NCBI GenBank assembly: GCA_016869975.1
Contig: VGCZ01000034.1
Span: forward strand, 1 to 56,291
Direction of reading: 5' to 3'
DNA: 56,291 nucleotides
DNA from: Alphaproteobacteria bacterium
Lineage (GTDB): Bacteria; Pseudomonadota; Alphaproteobacteria; Reyranellales; Reyranellaceae
Shown: positions 35,032-43,254 of the stretch, piece by piece
Layout of the letters: every line of letters starts with the position of its first letter
Numbering within the stretch: the stretch's first letter is position 1
Notes under the pieces: generated by a model
The model's database searches: none
What the model saw: the letters and a program-made list of their open reading frames with translations, nothing else
Told to the model about the DNA's origin: nothing
Translations under genes and position numbers: made by a program

Positions 35032-35901
35032 ATGAACTGGCTGACCAACTTCATCCCGCCCAAGCTCAAGGCGCTGGTGGCGCGCAAGGAAGCGCCGGAG
35101 AATCTGTGGCTGAAGTGCCCGGCGTGCGAGCAGATGCTGTTCCATCGCGACCTCGACGCCAATCAGCAGGTCTGCAACCACTGCGGCCACCACCTCCGGG
35201 TCCGGCCGTTGCAGCGCCTGCCGCACCTCTTCGACGGCGGCAAGTACGAGGTCCACACGGTGCCCAAGCCGATCGTCGACCCGCTGAAGTTCCGCGACCA
35301 GAAGCGCTACATCGACCGGCTCAAGGAAGCGCAGTCGCAGGCCGGACCCGGCGGCGACGGCATCGTCGTCGCCAGCGGGCAGATGGAGGGCCAGCCGGCC
35401 GTCGTCGCCATCTTCGATTTCGGTTTCATGGGCGGCTCGATGGGCATGGCGGTGGGCGAAGGCGTGGTCACCGCCGCGCGCATCGCCGTCCAGAAGAAGG
35501 CGCCGCTGATCCTGTTCTCCGCCTCGGGCGGCGCGCGCATGCAGGAGGGCATCCTGTCCCTGATGCAGATGCCCCGTACCACCATCGCCGTACGCGAGGT
35601 CAAGGAAGCCGGCCTGCCCTACATCGTCGTGCTGACCGATCCGACTACCGGCGGCGTCACCGCTTCGCTCGCCATGCTGGGCGACATCCATATCGCCGAG
35701 CCGGGCTCGCTGATCGGCTTCTCCGGCCAACGCGTCACCCAGGCGGCGATCCGCGAGACGCCGCCGCCCGACTTCCAGCGCGCCGAGTTCCAGTACAAGC
35801 ACGGCATGGTCGACCTCGTCGTGCACCGCCACGAGCTGCGAAAGACCCTGGCGCGCATCACCGCCATCCTGATGAAACGCCCGGCCGCCGAGGCGGCCTA
35901 G
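35032..35901 (+). CDS. accD: Acetyl-CoA carboxylase carboxyltransferase subunit beta
   Basis: A 289-residue AccD. The zinc ribbon is C29-x2-C32 and C48-x2-C51 at the N-terminus, followed by the crotonase-like carboxyltransferase fold (SGGARMQEG, GDIHIAEPGSLIGFSG). It forms the alpha2-beta2 carboxyltransferase with AccA, which is not in this window, to make malonyl-CoA. folC follows 110 bases later, the usual alphaproteobacterial order. Confidence 0.97.
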   Translation: MNWLTNFIPPKLKALVARKEAPENLWLKCPACEQMLFHRDLDANQQVCNHCGHHLRVRPLQRLPHLFDGGKYEVHTVPKPIVDPLKFRDQKRYIDRLKEAQSQAGPGGDGIVVASGQMEGQPAVVAIFDFGFMGGSMGMAVGEGVVTAARIAVQKKAPLILFSASGGARMQEGILSLMQMPRTTIAVREVKEAGLPYIVVLTDPTTGGVTASLAMLGDIHIAEPGSLIGFSGQRVTQAAIRETPPPDFQRAEFQYKHGMVDLVVHRHELRKTLARITAILMKRPAAEAA

Positions 35902-35927
35902 GGCGTGGTCCGATTGAGCAGCCCCGC

Positions 35928-35994
35928 CTGTCATCCCGAGCGCAGCGAGGGATCTAGGATCGGCCTGGATCCCTCGCTGCGCTCGGGATGACAG
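35928..35994. repeat. Dispersed palindrome, family B
   Basis: CTGTCATCCCGAGCGCAGCG and its reverse complement flank GAGGGATC/GATCCCTC inner arms, giving a nearly perfect 67-base hairpin between accD and folC. Confidence 0.93.
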
Positions 35995-36011
35995 CGGGCT
36001 GATTCGGCCCC

Positions 36012-37307
36012 ATGTCGACGGAAGCGCTCGTCGAACGCCTGATGGCGCGCCACCCGCGTGTCATCGATCTCGACTTCGCGCGGCTCAAGCGCCTGCTCGA
36101 CCGCATGGGCAACCCCGAAAGGCGGCTGCCGCCGGTCGTGCATGTCGCCGGCACCAACGGCAAAGGCTCGCTCTGCGCCTATGTGCGCGCCATGGCCGAG
36201 GCGGCCGGTTACCGCGTGCACGTCTACACCTCGCCGCATCTCGTGCGCTTCAACGAGCGCATCCGGCTGGCCGGCACGATCATCGACGACGAGACCCTGG
36301 AAGCGGCGATCGAGGCCTGCGAGGCGGCCAATGGCGACGATCCGATCACCTTCTTCGAGATCGTCACCGCCGCGGCGTTCGACGTCTTCGCCGCGATCCC
36401 GGCCGAGCTGCTGGTGCTCGAGGTCGGGCTGGGCGGGCGCTTCGACGCCACCAATGTCGTCGACCATCCGGCGGTGAGCGCGATCACGCCCATCGGTATC
36501 GATCACACCGGCTTCCTCGGCGACACGCTGGAGAAGATCGCTGGCGAGAAGGCCGGCATCATCAAGCAGGGCGCGCCGGTCGTCGTCGGCCGCCAGCGCG
36601 AGGGGCCGGCACGGGTCTTCGAGGAGACCGCGCGCAGGCTCGACGCGCCGCTGTTCCGCATGGGCCGCGAGTGGTCCGTGGCGCCCAGGGGCGACGGCTT
36701 CCACTACGAGAGCGCGCTCGCCAGCCTCGACCTGCCGATGCCCAGCCTCGCCGGCGCGCACCAGATCGACAACGCCGGTACGGCCATCGCCTGCGTCGAG
36801 CGCCTGCGCGCGCGCGGTATGACGATCGACGATCAGGCGGTGCGGCGCGGCCTGGAGACGGTCGAATGGCCGGCGCGGCTGCAGCGCCTGAAGCGCGGGC
36901 CCTTGCCCGACTCGATGCCGCCGGGCGCCGAGATCTGGCTCGATGGCGGCCACAACGAGGATTGCGGGCTGGTGCTGGGGGCGCAGGCGCGGGCCTGGGC
37001 GGCCGAGCCAGGCGCCCTGCCGCTGCACCTGGTCTTCGGCATGATGACCACCAAGGACGCCTCGGGCTTCCTGCGGCCGCTGGCGCGCCACGCCGTCTCG
37101 GCGCGCGCCGTGCCGATCCACGGCCATGCTGCCTACAGCCCGCGCCAGGCCTGCGCCAAAGCCGACGAGGTCGGCCTGCGCTGCCTTCCCGCCGACGACG
37201 TCGCCGGGGCGGTCGAGGATCTGCTGGCCAGCGAGCCCGGCCCGTTCCGTATCCTCGTCTGCGGCTCGCTCTACCTCGCCGGCGAGGTGCTGAAGCGGAA
37301 TGGGTGA
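36012..37307 (+). CDS. folC: Folylpolyglutamate synthase / dihydrofolate synthase
   Basis: A 431-residue Mur-ligase-superfamily enzyme that adds glutamate to dihydropteroate or folates. The P-loop is HVAGTNGKGS at about residues 44-53, with LEVGLGGRFDATN and VSAITPIGIDHTGFLG as the next family blocks. Mg2+ and folate residues appear in the normal order. Alphaproteobacterial FolC is often bifunctional. Confidence 0.96.
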   Translation: MSTEALVERLMARHPRVIDLDFARLKRLLDRMGNPERRLPPVVHVAGTNGKGSLCAYVRAMAEAAGYRVHVYTSPHLVRFNERIRLAGTIIDDETLEAAIEACEAANGDDPITFFEIVTAAAFDVFAAIPAELLVLEVGLGGRFDATNVVDHPAVSAITPIGIDHTGFLGDTLEKIAGEKAGIIKQGAPVVVGRQREGPARVFEETARRLDAPLFRMGREWSVAPRGDGFHYESALASLDLPMPSLAGAHQIDNAGTAIACVERLRARGMTIDDQAVRRGLETVEWPARLQRLKRGPLPDSMPPGAEIWLDGGHNEDCGLVLGAQARAWAAEPGALPLHLVFGMMTTKDASGFLRPLARHAVSARAVPIHGHAAYSPRQACAKADEVGLRCLPADDVAGAVEDLLASEPGPFRILVCGSLYLAGEVLKRNG

Positions 37308-37308
37308 T

Positions 37309-37339
37309 CTCCCTCTCCCCGCGGGGCGGGGACAGGGAG
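37309..37339. repeat. GC-rich palindrome after folC
   Basis: CTCCCTCTCCCCGC pairs imperfectly with GCGGGGACAGGGAG, a hairpin just past the folC stop; similar to 42356. No T-tract, so not a proven terminator. Confidence 0.6.
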
Positions 37340-37473
37340 CGAAGAGCGTTCCGCAGAGCGGGGCATGCGCGCCCGTCGCAACGCTGGCGTGGCTTGGGCT
37401 TGCCTTGTCAGCCTCCCGGCCCGCGTCTAACGTGAAACACGGGAACAAATGACGAAATGCGGAAAGACCTGAC

Positions 37474-38322
37474 ATGAAGTTCACGGGTACCGACAACTAC
37501 GTCGCCAGCGACGACCTCAGGATCGCGGTCAACGCCGCCATCGCGCTGCAGCGGCCGTTGCTGATCAAGGGCGAGCCGGGCACGGGCAAGACCGTGCTGG
37601 CGCACGAGGTCTCCAAGGCGCTGGGCGCGCCGCTGATCGAGTGGCACATCAAGTCGACCACCAAGGCGCAGCAGGGCCTGTACGAGTACGACGCGGTCAC
37701 CCGCCTGCGCGATTCGCAGCTCGGCGACGAGCGGGTCAAGGACATCCGCAACTACATCAAGCGCGGCAAGCTCTGGGAGGCCTTCACCGGCACCGGCAGC
37801 CGGCCGGTGCTGCTGATCGACGAGATCGACAAGGCCGATATCGAGTTCCCCAACGACCTGCTGCAGGAACTCGATCGCATGGAGTTCTTCGTCTACGAGC
37901 TGCAGGAGACCATCAAGGCCCAGCACCGGCCGATCGTGATGATCACCTCCAACAACGAGAAGGAGCTGCCCGACGCCTTCCTGCGCCGCTGCTTCTTCCA
38001 CTACATCCGCTTCCCCGACCGGGAGACGATGCAGGAGATCATCAACGTCCATTACCCCGACATCCAGCGCAACCTGGTGCGCGAGGCGATGACGGTGTTC
38101 TACGACATCCGCGACGTGCCCGGCCTGAAGAAGAAGCCCTCGACCTCGGAGCTGCTCGACTGGCTGAAGCTCCTGATGGTCGAGGACATTCCGCCCGACG
38201 CGCTGCGCAGCAAGGACAGCGCCAAGCTGATCCCGCCGCTGCACGGCGCGCTTCTGAAGAACGAGCAGGACGTGCACCTCTTCGAACGCCTCGCCTTCAT
38301 GGCGCGGCGCGAGAAGACCTGA
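37474..38322 (+). CDS. MoxR-family AAA+ ATPase
   Basis: A 282-residue AAA+ ATPase. Walker A is GEPGTGKT at about residues 33-40, Walker B VLLIDEIDKAD, and the sensor region ITSNNEKELPDAFLRRC. MoxR proteins act as chaperones that insert cofactors or assemble complexes, usually together with a VWA protein. The VWA partner follows after a family B palindrome. The close resemblance is to the CoxD-like subgroup. Confidence 0.92.
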   Translation: MKFTGTDNYVASDDLRIAVNAAIALQRPLLIKGEPGTGKTVLAHEVSKALGAPLIEWHIKSTTKAQQGLYEYDAVTRLRDSQLGDERVKDIRNYIKRGKLWEAFTGTGSRPVLLIDEIDKADIEFPNDLLQELDRMEFFVYELQETIKAQHRPIVMITSNNEKELPDAFLRRCFFHYIRFPDRETMQEIINVHYPDIQRNLVREAMTVFYDIRDVPGLKKKPSTSELLDWLKLLMVEDIPPDALRSKDSAKLIPPLHGALLKNEQDVHLFERLAFMARREKT

Positions 38323-38326
38323 TCTC

Positions 38327-38383
38327 TGTCATTCCGAGCGCAGCGCGGAATCTTGAAGGATGTCTCGCTGCGCCCGACATGAC
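38327..38383. repeat. Dispersed palindrome, family B (diverged)
   Basis: TGTCATTCCGAGCGCAGCG on the left pairs with CGCTGCGCCCGACATGAC on the right, with mismatches. It separates the MoxR and VWA genes. Confidence 0.88.
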
Positions 38384-38418
38384 GGTTGAGCGCGACTGAA
38401 TCACGGCGGAGGCCGGCG

Positions 38419-39597
38419 ATGTTCACCAACTTCTTCCTCGAGCTCAAGAACGCCAAGGTGCCGGTCTCCATCAAGGAGTACCTGGCGCTGCTCGAGGCGA
38501 TGGACGCCCATCTCGCCGACTACAGCGTCGACGATTTCTACTATCTCAGCCGCTCGATCATGGTGAAGGACGAGCGCAACATCGACAAGTTCGACCGCGT
38601 CTTCGGCCACGTCTTCAAGGGCCTGGAAAAGGCCGCTGACGCCGCCACCGCCGAGATTCCCGAGGAATGGCTGCGCAAGCTGGCCGAGAAGCTTCTGACC
38701 GAGGAGGAGAAAAAGCAGATCGAGGCCCTGGGCGGCTGGGAGAAGCTGATGGAGACGCTGAAGAAGCGTCTCGAGGAGCAGCAGAAGCGCCACCAGGGCG
38801 GCAGCAAGTGGATCGGCACCGCCGGCACCTCGCCGTTCGGCGCCTTCGGCTTCAACCCCGAGGGCGTGCGCATCGGCCAGGACAAGCACCGCGAGGGCCG
38901 CGCGGTGAAGGTCTGGGACAAGCGCGAGTACAAGAACCTCGACGATTCCGTCGAGCTCGGCACGCGCAACATCAAGATGGCGCTGCGCCGCCTGCGCAAG
39001 TTCACGCGCGAGGGCCTGGAGACCGAGCTCGATCTCGACGACACGATTCGCAGCACCGCGCGCAACGCCGGCTGGCTCGACATCAAGATGATCCCGGAGC
39101 GCAAGAACAAGATCAAGGTGCTGGTGCTGTTCGACATCGGCGGCTCGATGGACGCCCATATCCGGGTCTGCGAGGAGCTGTTCTCCGCGGCGCGCACCGA
39201 GTTCAAGCACCTCGAATTCTTCTACTTCCACAACTGCCTCTACGAGAAGCTGTGGAAGGACAACCGCCGGCGCCACACCGACACGACGCCGACCTCGCAG
39301 ATGCTCCACACCTATCCGTCGGACTACAAGGTGATCTTCGTCGGCGACGGCTCGATGAGCCCCTACGAGATCGTCTATCCCGGCGGCTCGGTCGAGCACT
39401 GGAACGAGGAAGCCGGCCAGGTCTGGATGCAGCGCGTCACCGACATGTATTCGAGCTGCGTCTGGCTCAACCCGGTCCCTGAAAGGCACTGGCAGTACAC
39501 GCCCTCGATCCAGCTGCTCAAGCAGCTGATGAGCGATCGGATGTATCCGCTGACGCTCGGTGGCATCGAGAGCGCGATGAAGGAGTTGCGGCGGTAA
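38419..39597 (+). CDS. VWA-domain protein (CoxE-like)
   Basis: A 392-residue protein with a helical N-terminal part (about 1-150), a charged middle and a C-terminal von Willebrand A domain. The MIDAS-like motif is D-I-G-G-S in VLFDIGGSMD, where canonical CoxE has DVSGS or DGSGS. It is the partner of the MoxR ATPase and probably helps insert a metal centre or assemble an enzyme. The ATG at 38419 has GGAGG upstream; the frame is open to 38386. Confidence 0.92.
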   Translation: MFTNFFLELKNAKVPVSIKEYLALLEAMDAHLADYSVDDFYYLSRSIMVKDERNIDKFDRVFGHVFKGLEKAADAATAEIPEEWLRKLAEKLLTEEEKKQIEALGGWEKLMETLKKRLEEQQKRHQGGSKWIGTAGTSPFGAFGFNPEGVRIGQDKHREGRAVKVWDKREYKNLDDSVELGTRNIKMALRRLRKFTREGLETELDLDDTIRSTARNAGWLDIKMIPERKNKIKVLVLFDIGGSMDAHIRVCEELFSAARTEFKHLEFFYFHNCLYEKLWKDNRRRHTDTTPTSQMLHTYPSDYKVIFVGDGSMSPYEIVYPGGSVEHWNEEAGQVWMQRVTDMYSSCVWLNPVPERHWQYTPSIQLLKQLMSDRMYPLTLGGIESAMKELRR

Positions 39598-39604
39598 CTT
39601 TTTC

Positions 39605-39624
39605 TGGGAACGCCGGCGCTCCCA
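39605..39624. repeat. Dispersed palindrome, family A (imperfect)
   Basis: TGGGAACGCCGGCGCTCCCA, a 20-base near-palindrome equal to the 12667 copy with two changed bases; between convergent genes. Confidence 0.8.
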
Positions 39625-39629
39625 AAGAT

Positions 39630-40454
39630 TCACGTGCTCACGCGCAACGGCGCGGTCATGCCGCGCAGGCAGGCGATGACGCTGGGCGCCACGATCTTGC
39701 CGGTCCGGGGGTTCTCCTCGCTCGGCACGTTCTCGATCTTCATCGTCAGCCGCGCGGTGTCGCCTTCGACCTCGATGGTATGCGTGTTGCGCTCCACGGT
39801 GGGGTCGGCCCAGATCTCGAGCGTCGTGCGGTCCGGTCCGATGCCGGCCAGCCCCAGCGCGGCGGCGACATTGACGTTGGCCGGGAAGCCCTTGGCGCCT
39901 TCGGTGGCGTTGCCCTGGAAGACGCGCTTGGGCTCGTTCAGCCCCTTCAGGGAGATGCCGCGCTCGACGAGATAGGGCGCGCCGTCGAGCCCGTTGGGCG
40001 GCTTGCGCGTGATCATGGTGACGCGCGTGATGGTGCCCTCGGCCAGCGCGCGCACGGCGTCGAAACCCAGCAGGCCGCCGGTCGGCACGATCACCTGGCC
40101 GCCGCTCGCTCTCGCCTTGTCGACGAGATCGAGGCGGCGCAGCAGGGCGCCGGCGTTGACCGTCATCAGGATCTTGCCGGCGCCGATCACCGCATCGCCC
40201 AGCGCCGAGAACGCCGCCGATGGCGCGCAATCGACGACGATGTCGGCGTGCTGGGCCAGCTCGGCGCTATCGACCACCTTGGGTGGCGAGGCGAAGCCGG
40301 CGACGGCCGTCGCCGTCTTGTCGCGATCGCGGCCGGCGACGGCGCTCAGGCGCAGGCCGGGGATGCCCTGGTCGAGCGCGCGCGCGACCTTGAGGCCGAT
40401 GGTGCCGAGGCCTGCGATGGCGACGGAGCGGGTTGCGTGGGCGGCAGTGGACAT
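39630..40454 (-). CDS. Aspartate dehydrogenase (NadX-like, DUF108)
   Basis: A 274-residue NAD(P)-dependent dehydrogenase resembling L-aspartate dehydrogenase, which makes iminoaspartate for NAD synthesis or deaminates aspartate. The Rossmann motif is GLGTIG, the TVNAGALLRR and PTGGLLGFDAVRA segments are typical, and NTHTIEVEG near the end may hold the catalytic His. No nadA/nadC is adjacent. Divergent from an SDR gene. The upstream open frame (to 40775) overlaps that SDR and is spurious. Confidence 0.9.
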   Translation of the reverse strand: MSTAAHATRSVAIAGLGTIGLKVARALDQGIPGLRLSAVAGRDRDKTATAVAGFASPPKVVDSAELAQHADIVVDCAPSAAFSALGDAVIGAGKILMTVNAGALLRRLDLVDKARASGGQVIVPTGGLLGFDAVRALAEGTITRVTMITRKPPNGLDGAPYLVERGISLKGLNEPKRVFQGNATEGAKGFPANVNVAAALGLAGIGPDRTTLEIWADPTVERNTHTIEVEGDTARLTMKIENVPSEENPRTGKIVAPSVIACLRGMTAPLRVST

Positions 40455-40521
40455 GGTGGACGGGACGCGCGAGGTTTCAGGGGCGGCGAGCCTAGCGTGC
40501 CGCGCACCGGGAGAGAAGCGG

Positions 40522-41310
40522 ATGGCGGGTCGGTTGGCGGGCAAGGTCGCGGTCGTGACGGGCGCGGCGCCGCGCGGCGAGGGCGTCGGCAACGGCATGG
40601 CCACGGCGATCCTGTTCGCGCGCGAGGGCGCGAAGGTGGTGCTGGTCAATCGCAGCGCCGAGCGCGCCGAGGCCTTGCAGAAGCAGATCGCCGGCGAGGG
40701 CGGCGAGGCGGCGGTATTCGCCGGCGACGTCACCAAGAACGACGCAGCCGAGGCAATGGCTGCCTTCGCGGTCAAGCGCTACGGCCGGCTCGACATCCTG
40801 CACAACAATGTCGGCGTCGGCGGCCCGGGCACGCCCGAGACCGTGTCGATGGAGGACTGGAACCGCGTCCTGCAGACCAACCTCACCAGCTCGATGATCT
40901 GCTGCAAGTACGCGATTCCCAGGATGCTGGAGGGCGGCGGCGGCTCGATCATCATGGTGTCCTCGATCGCCGGCGCCGTGGGCCTGTCGGGCAGCCCTGG
41001 CGCGGTGGCCTATGCGACAGCCAAGGCCGGCCTGCACGGCATGACCATGTCGATCGCGGCCGACTATGCGACCAGGAACGTGCGCTGCAATTGCCTAATC
41101 GTCGGCTCGGTGCACACGCCGATGGTGGCGCATCTCGGTACCGAGGCGCGCGAGCGGCGGCGCAAGATGGTGCCGATGCAGGTCGAAGGCACGGCGTGGG
41201 ACATCGCCTATGGCGCGGTCTATCTCGCCAGCGACGAGTCGCGCTGGGTCACCGGTATCCTGCTGCCGATCGACGGCGGCCTGACCGGCGTACGGGCGTG
41301 GCCGCGCTGA
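40522..41310 (+). CDS. Short-chain dehydrogenase/reductase
   Basis: A 262-residue classical SDR. The N-terminal cofactor motif is slightly longer than usual (TGAAPRGEGVGNGMA, with a GxxxGxG-like arrangement), then NNVGVG, and catalytic Y and K in YATAK after MVSSIAG. The C-terminus ILLPIDGGLTG is normal. GGGAGAG lies before the ATG. The substrate is unknown. Confidence 0.92.
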   Translation: MAGRLAGKVAVVTGAAPRGEGVGNGMATAILFAREGAKVVLVNRSAERAEALQKQIAGEGGEAAVFAGDVTKNDAAEAMAAFAVKRYGRLDILHNNVGVGGPGTPETVSMEDWNRVLQTNLTSSMICCKYAIPRMLEGGGGSIIMVSSIAGAVGLSGSPGAVAYATAKAGLHGMTMSIAADYATRNVRCNCLIVGSVHTPMVAHLGTEARERRRKMVPMQVEGTAWDIAYGAVYLASDESRWVTGILLPIDGGLTGVRAWPR

Positions 41311-41315
41311 GAGTT

Positions 41316-41380
41316 TGTCATCCCGAGCAGCGCGAGGGATCCAGGATCAGCCTGGATCTCTCGCGTCGCTCGATATGACA
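41316..41380. repeat. Dispersed palindrome, family B (diverged)
   Basis: TGTCATCCCGAGCAGCG pairs imperfectly with the right arm ending ATATGACA. The copy lies 5 bases after the SDR stop codon. Confidence 0.88.
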
Positions 41381-41399
41381 GGAACACACGGAGATCGAA

Positions 41400-42350
41400 A
41401 TGGAACAGAAAGCTCTGGGCAAATCGACCATCAAGGTCGCGCCGCTGGCGTTCGGCGGCAATGTCTTCGGCTGGTCGGCCGACAAGGACACCTCGCACAG
41501 GCTGCTCGACCAGTTCGTCGACGCGGGCTTCAACCTGATCGACACGGCGGACGTCTATTCGATCTGGGTGCCGGGCCACAAAGGCGGCGAGTCCGAGACC
41601 ATCATCGGCGAGTGGCTCGCCAAGCGCGGCGGGCGCGACAAGGTGGTGATCGCCACCAAGCTCGGCATCCCGATGGCGCCCGACAAGAAGGGGCTGAGCA
41701 AGGGCTACATCGCCACCGCCGTCGAGGATTCGCTGAAGCGGCTGAAGACCGACTACATCGATCTCTACCAGTCGCACCGCGACGATCCCGATACGCCGGT
41801 CGAGGAGACGCTCGAGGCCTACGGCAGACTGGTGAAAGCCGGCAAGGTGCGCGAGATCGGCGCGTCGAATTTCGAGGCGCCGCGCCTGAAGGCCTCGCTT
41901 GAGGCCAGCGCCAAGCATGGCTATCCGCGCTACCAGACCATCCAGCCAAACTACAGCCTGATGGAGCGCGGCACCTACGAGGGCGACCTCGAGAAGCTCT
42001 GCCGCGCCGAGAGCGTCAGCTGCATCGGCTACTACTCGCTGGCCAGCGGCTTCCTCAGCGGCAAGTACCGCTCGGAGGCCGACCTCGGCAAGAGCGCGGC
42101 GCGCAGCTCCAGGGTAAAGGGCTATCTCAACGACAAGGGCATGAAGGTGCTGGCCGCACTCGACGACGTGGCGAAGCGCTTCTCGGCCAGCCCGGCGCAG
42201 GTCGCGCTGGCCTGGCTGATGGCCAAGCCCACGGTGGCCGCGCCGATCGCCAGCGCCACCTCCGCAGCGCAGCTCGGCGAGATCATGAAGGCCGCGACCA
42301 TCAAGCTCGACGCCACCGCCGTCGAACAGCTCGACAAGGCGAGCGCGTAG
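41400..42350 (+). CDS. Aldo/keto reductase
   Basis: A 316-residue NADPH-dependent (beta-alpha)8 reductase. The catalytic tetrad is visible: Asp and Tyr in IDTADVYSIW, Lys in IATKLG and His in YQSHRDDP. It resembles the YajO/AKR12-type group and would reduce aldehydes or ketones. It follows a family B palindrome. Confidence 0.95.
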   Translation: MEQKALGKSTIKVAPLAFGGNVFGWSADKDTSHRLLDQFVDAGFNLIDTADVYSIWVPGHKGGESETIIGEWLAKRGGRDKVVIATKLGIPMAPDKKGLSKGYIATAVEDSLKRLKTDYIDLYQSHRDDPDTPVEETLEAYGRLVKAGKVREIGASNFEAPRLKASLEASAKHGYPRYQTIQPNYSLMERGTYEGDLEKLCRAESVSCIGYYSLASGFLSGKYRSEADLGKSAARSSRVKGYLNDKGMKVLAALDDVAKRFSASPAQVALAWLMAKPTVAAPIASATSAAQLGEIMKAATIKLDATAVEQLDKASA

Positions 42351-42355
42351 TTTTT

Positions 42356-42385
42356 CTCCCTCTCCCCGCGCGCCGGGAGAGGGAG
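42356..42385. repeat. GC-rich palindrome between convergent genes
   Basis: CTCCCTCTCCCCG and GGGAGAGGGAG form a hairpin between the convergent aldo/keto reductase and nitroreductase genes. The run of Ts (42351-42355) is on the 5' side, so it does not make a standard terminator for either strand. Confidence 0.65.
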
Positions 42386-42391
42386 GAAAAC

Positions 42392-43222
42392 CTACTTCAG
42401 CGGAAAGCCCAGCGCGTTGAGCCAGGGCCGCATCTTCTCGCGGCCGGTGACGGCGGCGATGCGTTGCTTGATGCGTGCGGTCCACGATTCGGTCGGCAGG
42501 TTCTGACGGCGCGAGAAGGCGCCCAGGGTCTCGTCGTAGCGCGCGATATGCGCGTCCTCGCCGGCCCGCTTGTAGGTCTCTTGATGCAGGATGGCGGCCT
42601 GCGGCAGGCGCGGCTTGACCTCGGCCTTGGCGGCGGGATCGGCGTAGCCGATACACAGGCCGAAAATGCCGAAGGCGCCGGGCGGCAGGTCGAGCAGCCT
42701 GGCCACCGACTGCGGATCGTTGCGCATGGCGCCGATATAGACCATCGACAGGCCCAGCGACTCCGCCGCAACCACCGCGTTCTGCGCCGCCAGCGCCGCG
42801 TCGACAGCGGCGACCAGGAAGGTCTCGGTCCACGGCAAACCGTTGGTGCCCGACCCATGCTTCTCGCCGATGCGCTCCAGCCGCGAGAGGTCGGCGATGA
42901 ACACCATGTAGAGCGGGCAGTCCTCGATGTGCTTCTGGTTGCCGGCGATGCGCGCCAGCTCGCGGCGCTTGGCCGGATCGTCGACCACGACCACCGACCA
43001 GGCCTGCAGATTGGAGCTGGTCGAGGCCGACTGCGCCGCCGCGATCATCGTCTCCAGGGTGCCGGCGGGCACCGGCGTGGGCAGGAAACGGCGCACCGAG
43101 CGATGACCCAGCAGCACGCCGATGGTCTCGTTCCAACGCCCGGCCGCCGGCACGGCGTCGGCGCCGTAGCGCGCCGTCAGCGCCGCGCGCTTGTCGTCGG
43201 CCACCTGGGTGATCGTATCCAT
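42392..43222 (-). CDS. Nitroreductase-family flavoprotein (NfsA/FRP-like)
   Basis: A 276-residue FMN-dependent NAD(P)H reductase. The flavin-binding region LLGHRSVRRFLPTPVP, the SASTSSNLQAWSVVVV segment and the GIFGLCIGYADP block are those of the NfsA/FRP branch. It would reduce nitro-, quinone- or flavin substrates. It is convergent with the aldo/keto reductase and 32 bases downstream of the 2OG oxygenase gene stop on the same strand. Confidence 0.92.
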   Translation of the reverse strand: MDTITQVADDKRAALTARYGADAVPAAGRWNETIGVLLGHRSVRRFLPTPVPAGTLETMIAAAQSASTSSNLQAWSVVVVDDPAKRRELARIAGNQKHIEDCPLYMVFIADLSRLERIGEKHGSGTNGLPWTETFLVAAVDAALAAQNAVVAAESLGLSMVYIGAMRNDPQSVARLLDLPPGAFGIFGLCIGYADPAAKAEVKPRLPQAAILHQETYKRAGEDAHIARYDETLGAFSRRQNLPTESWTARIKQRIAAVTGREKMRPWLNALGFPLK

Positions 43223-43254
43223 GATAGGCGCTCCTGCTGGGGTCGGCGGTCAGG

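Noticed and set aside
42351-42391. Intrinsic terminator between the aldo/keto reductase and nitroreductase genes
   Set aside because: The hairpin is present but the T-run is on the wrong side for either gene.
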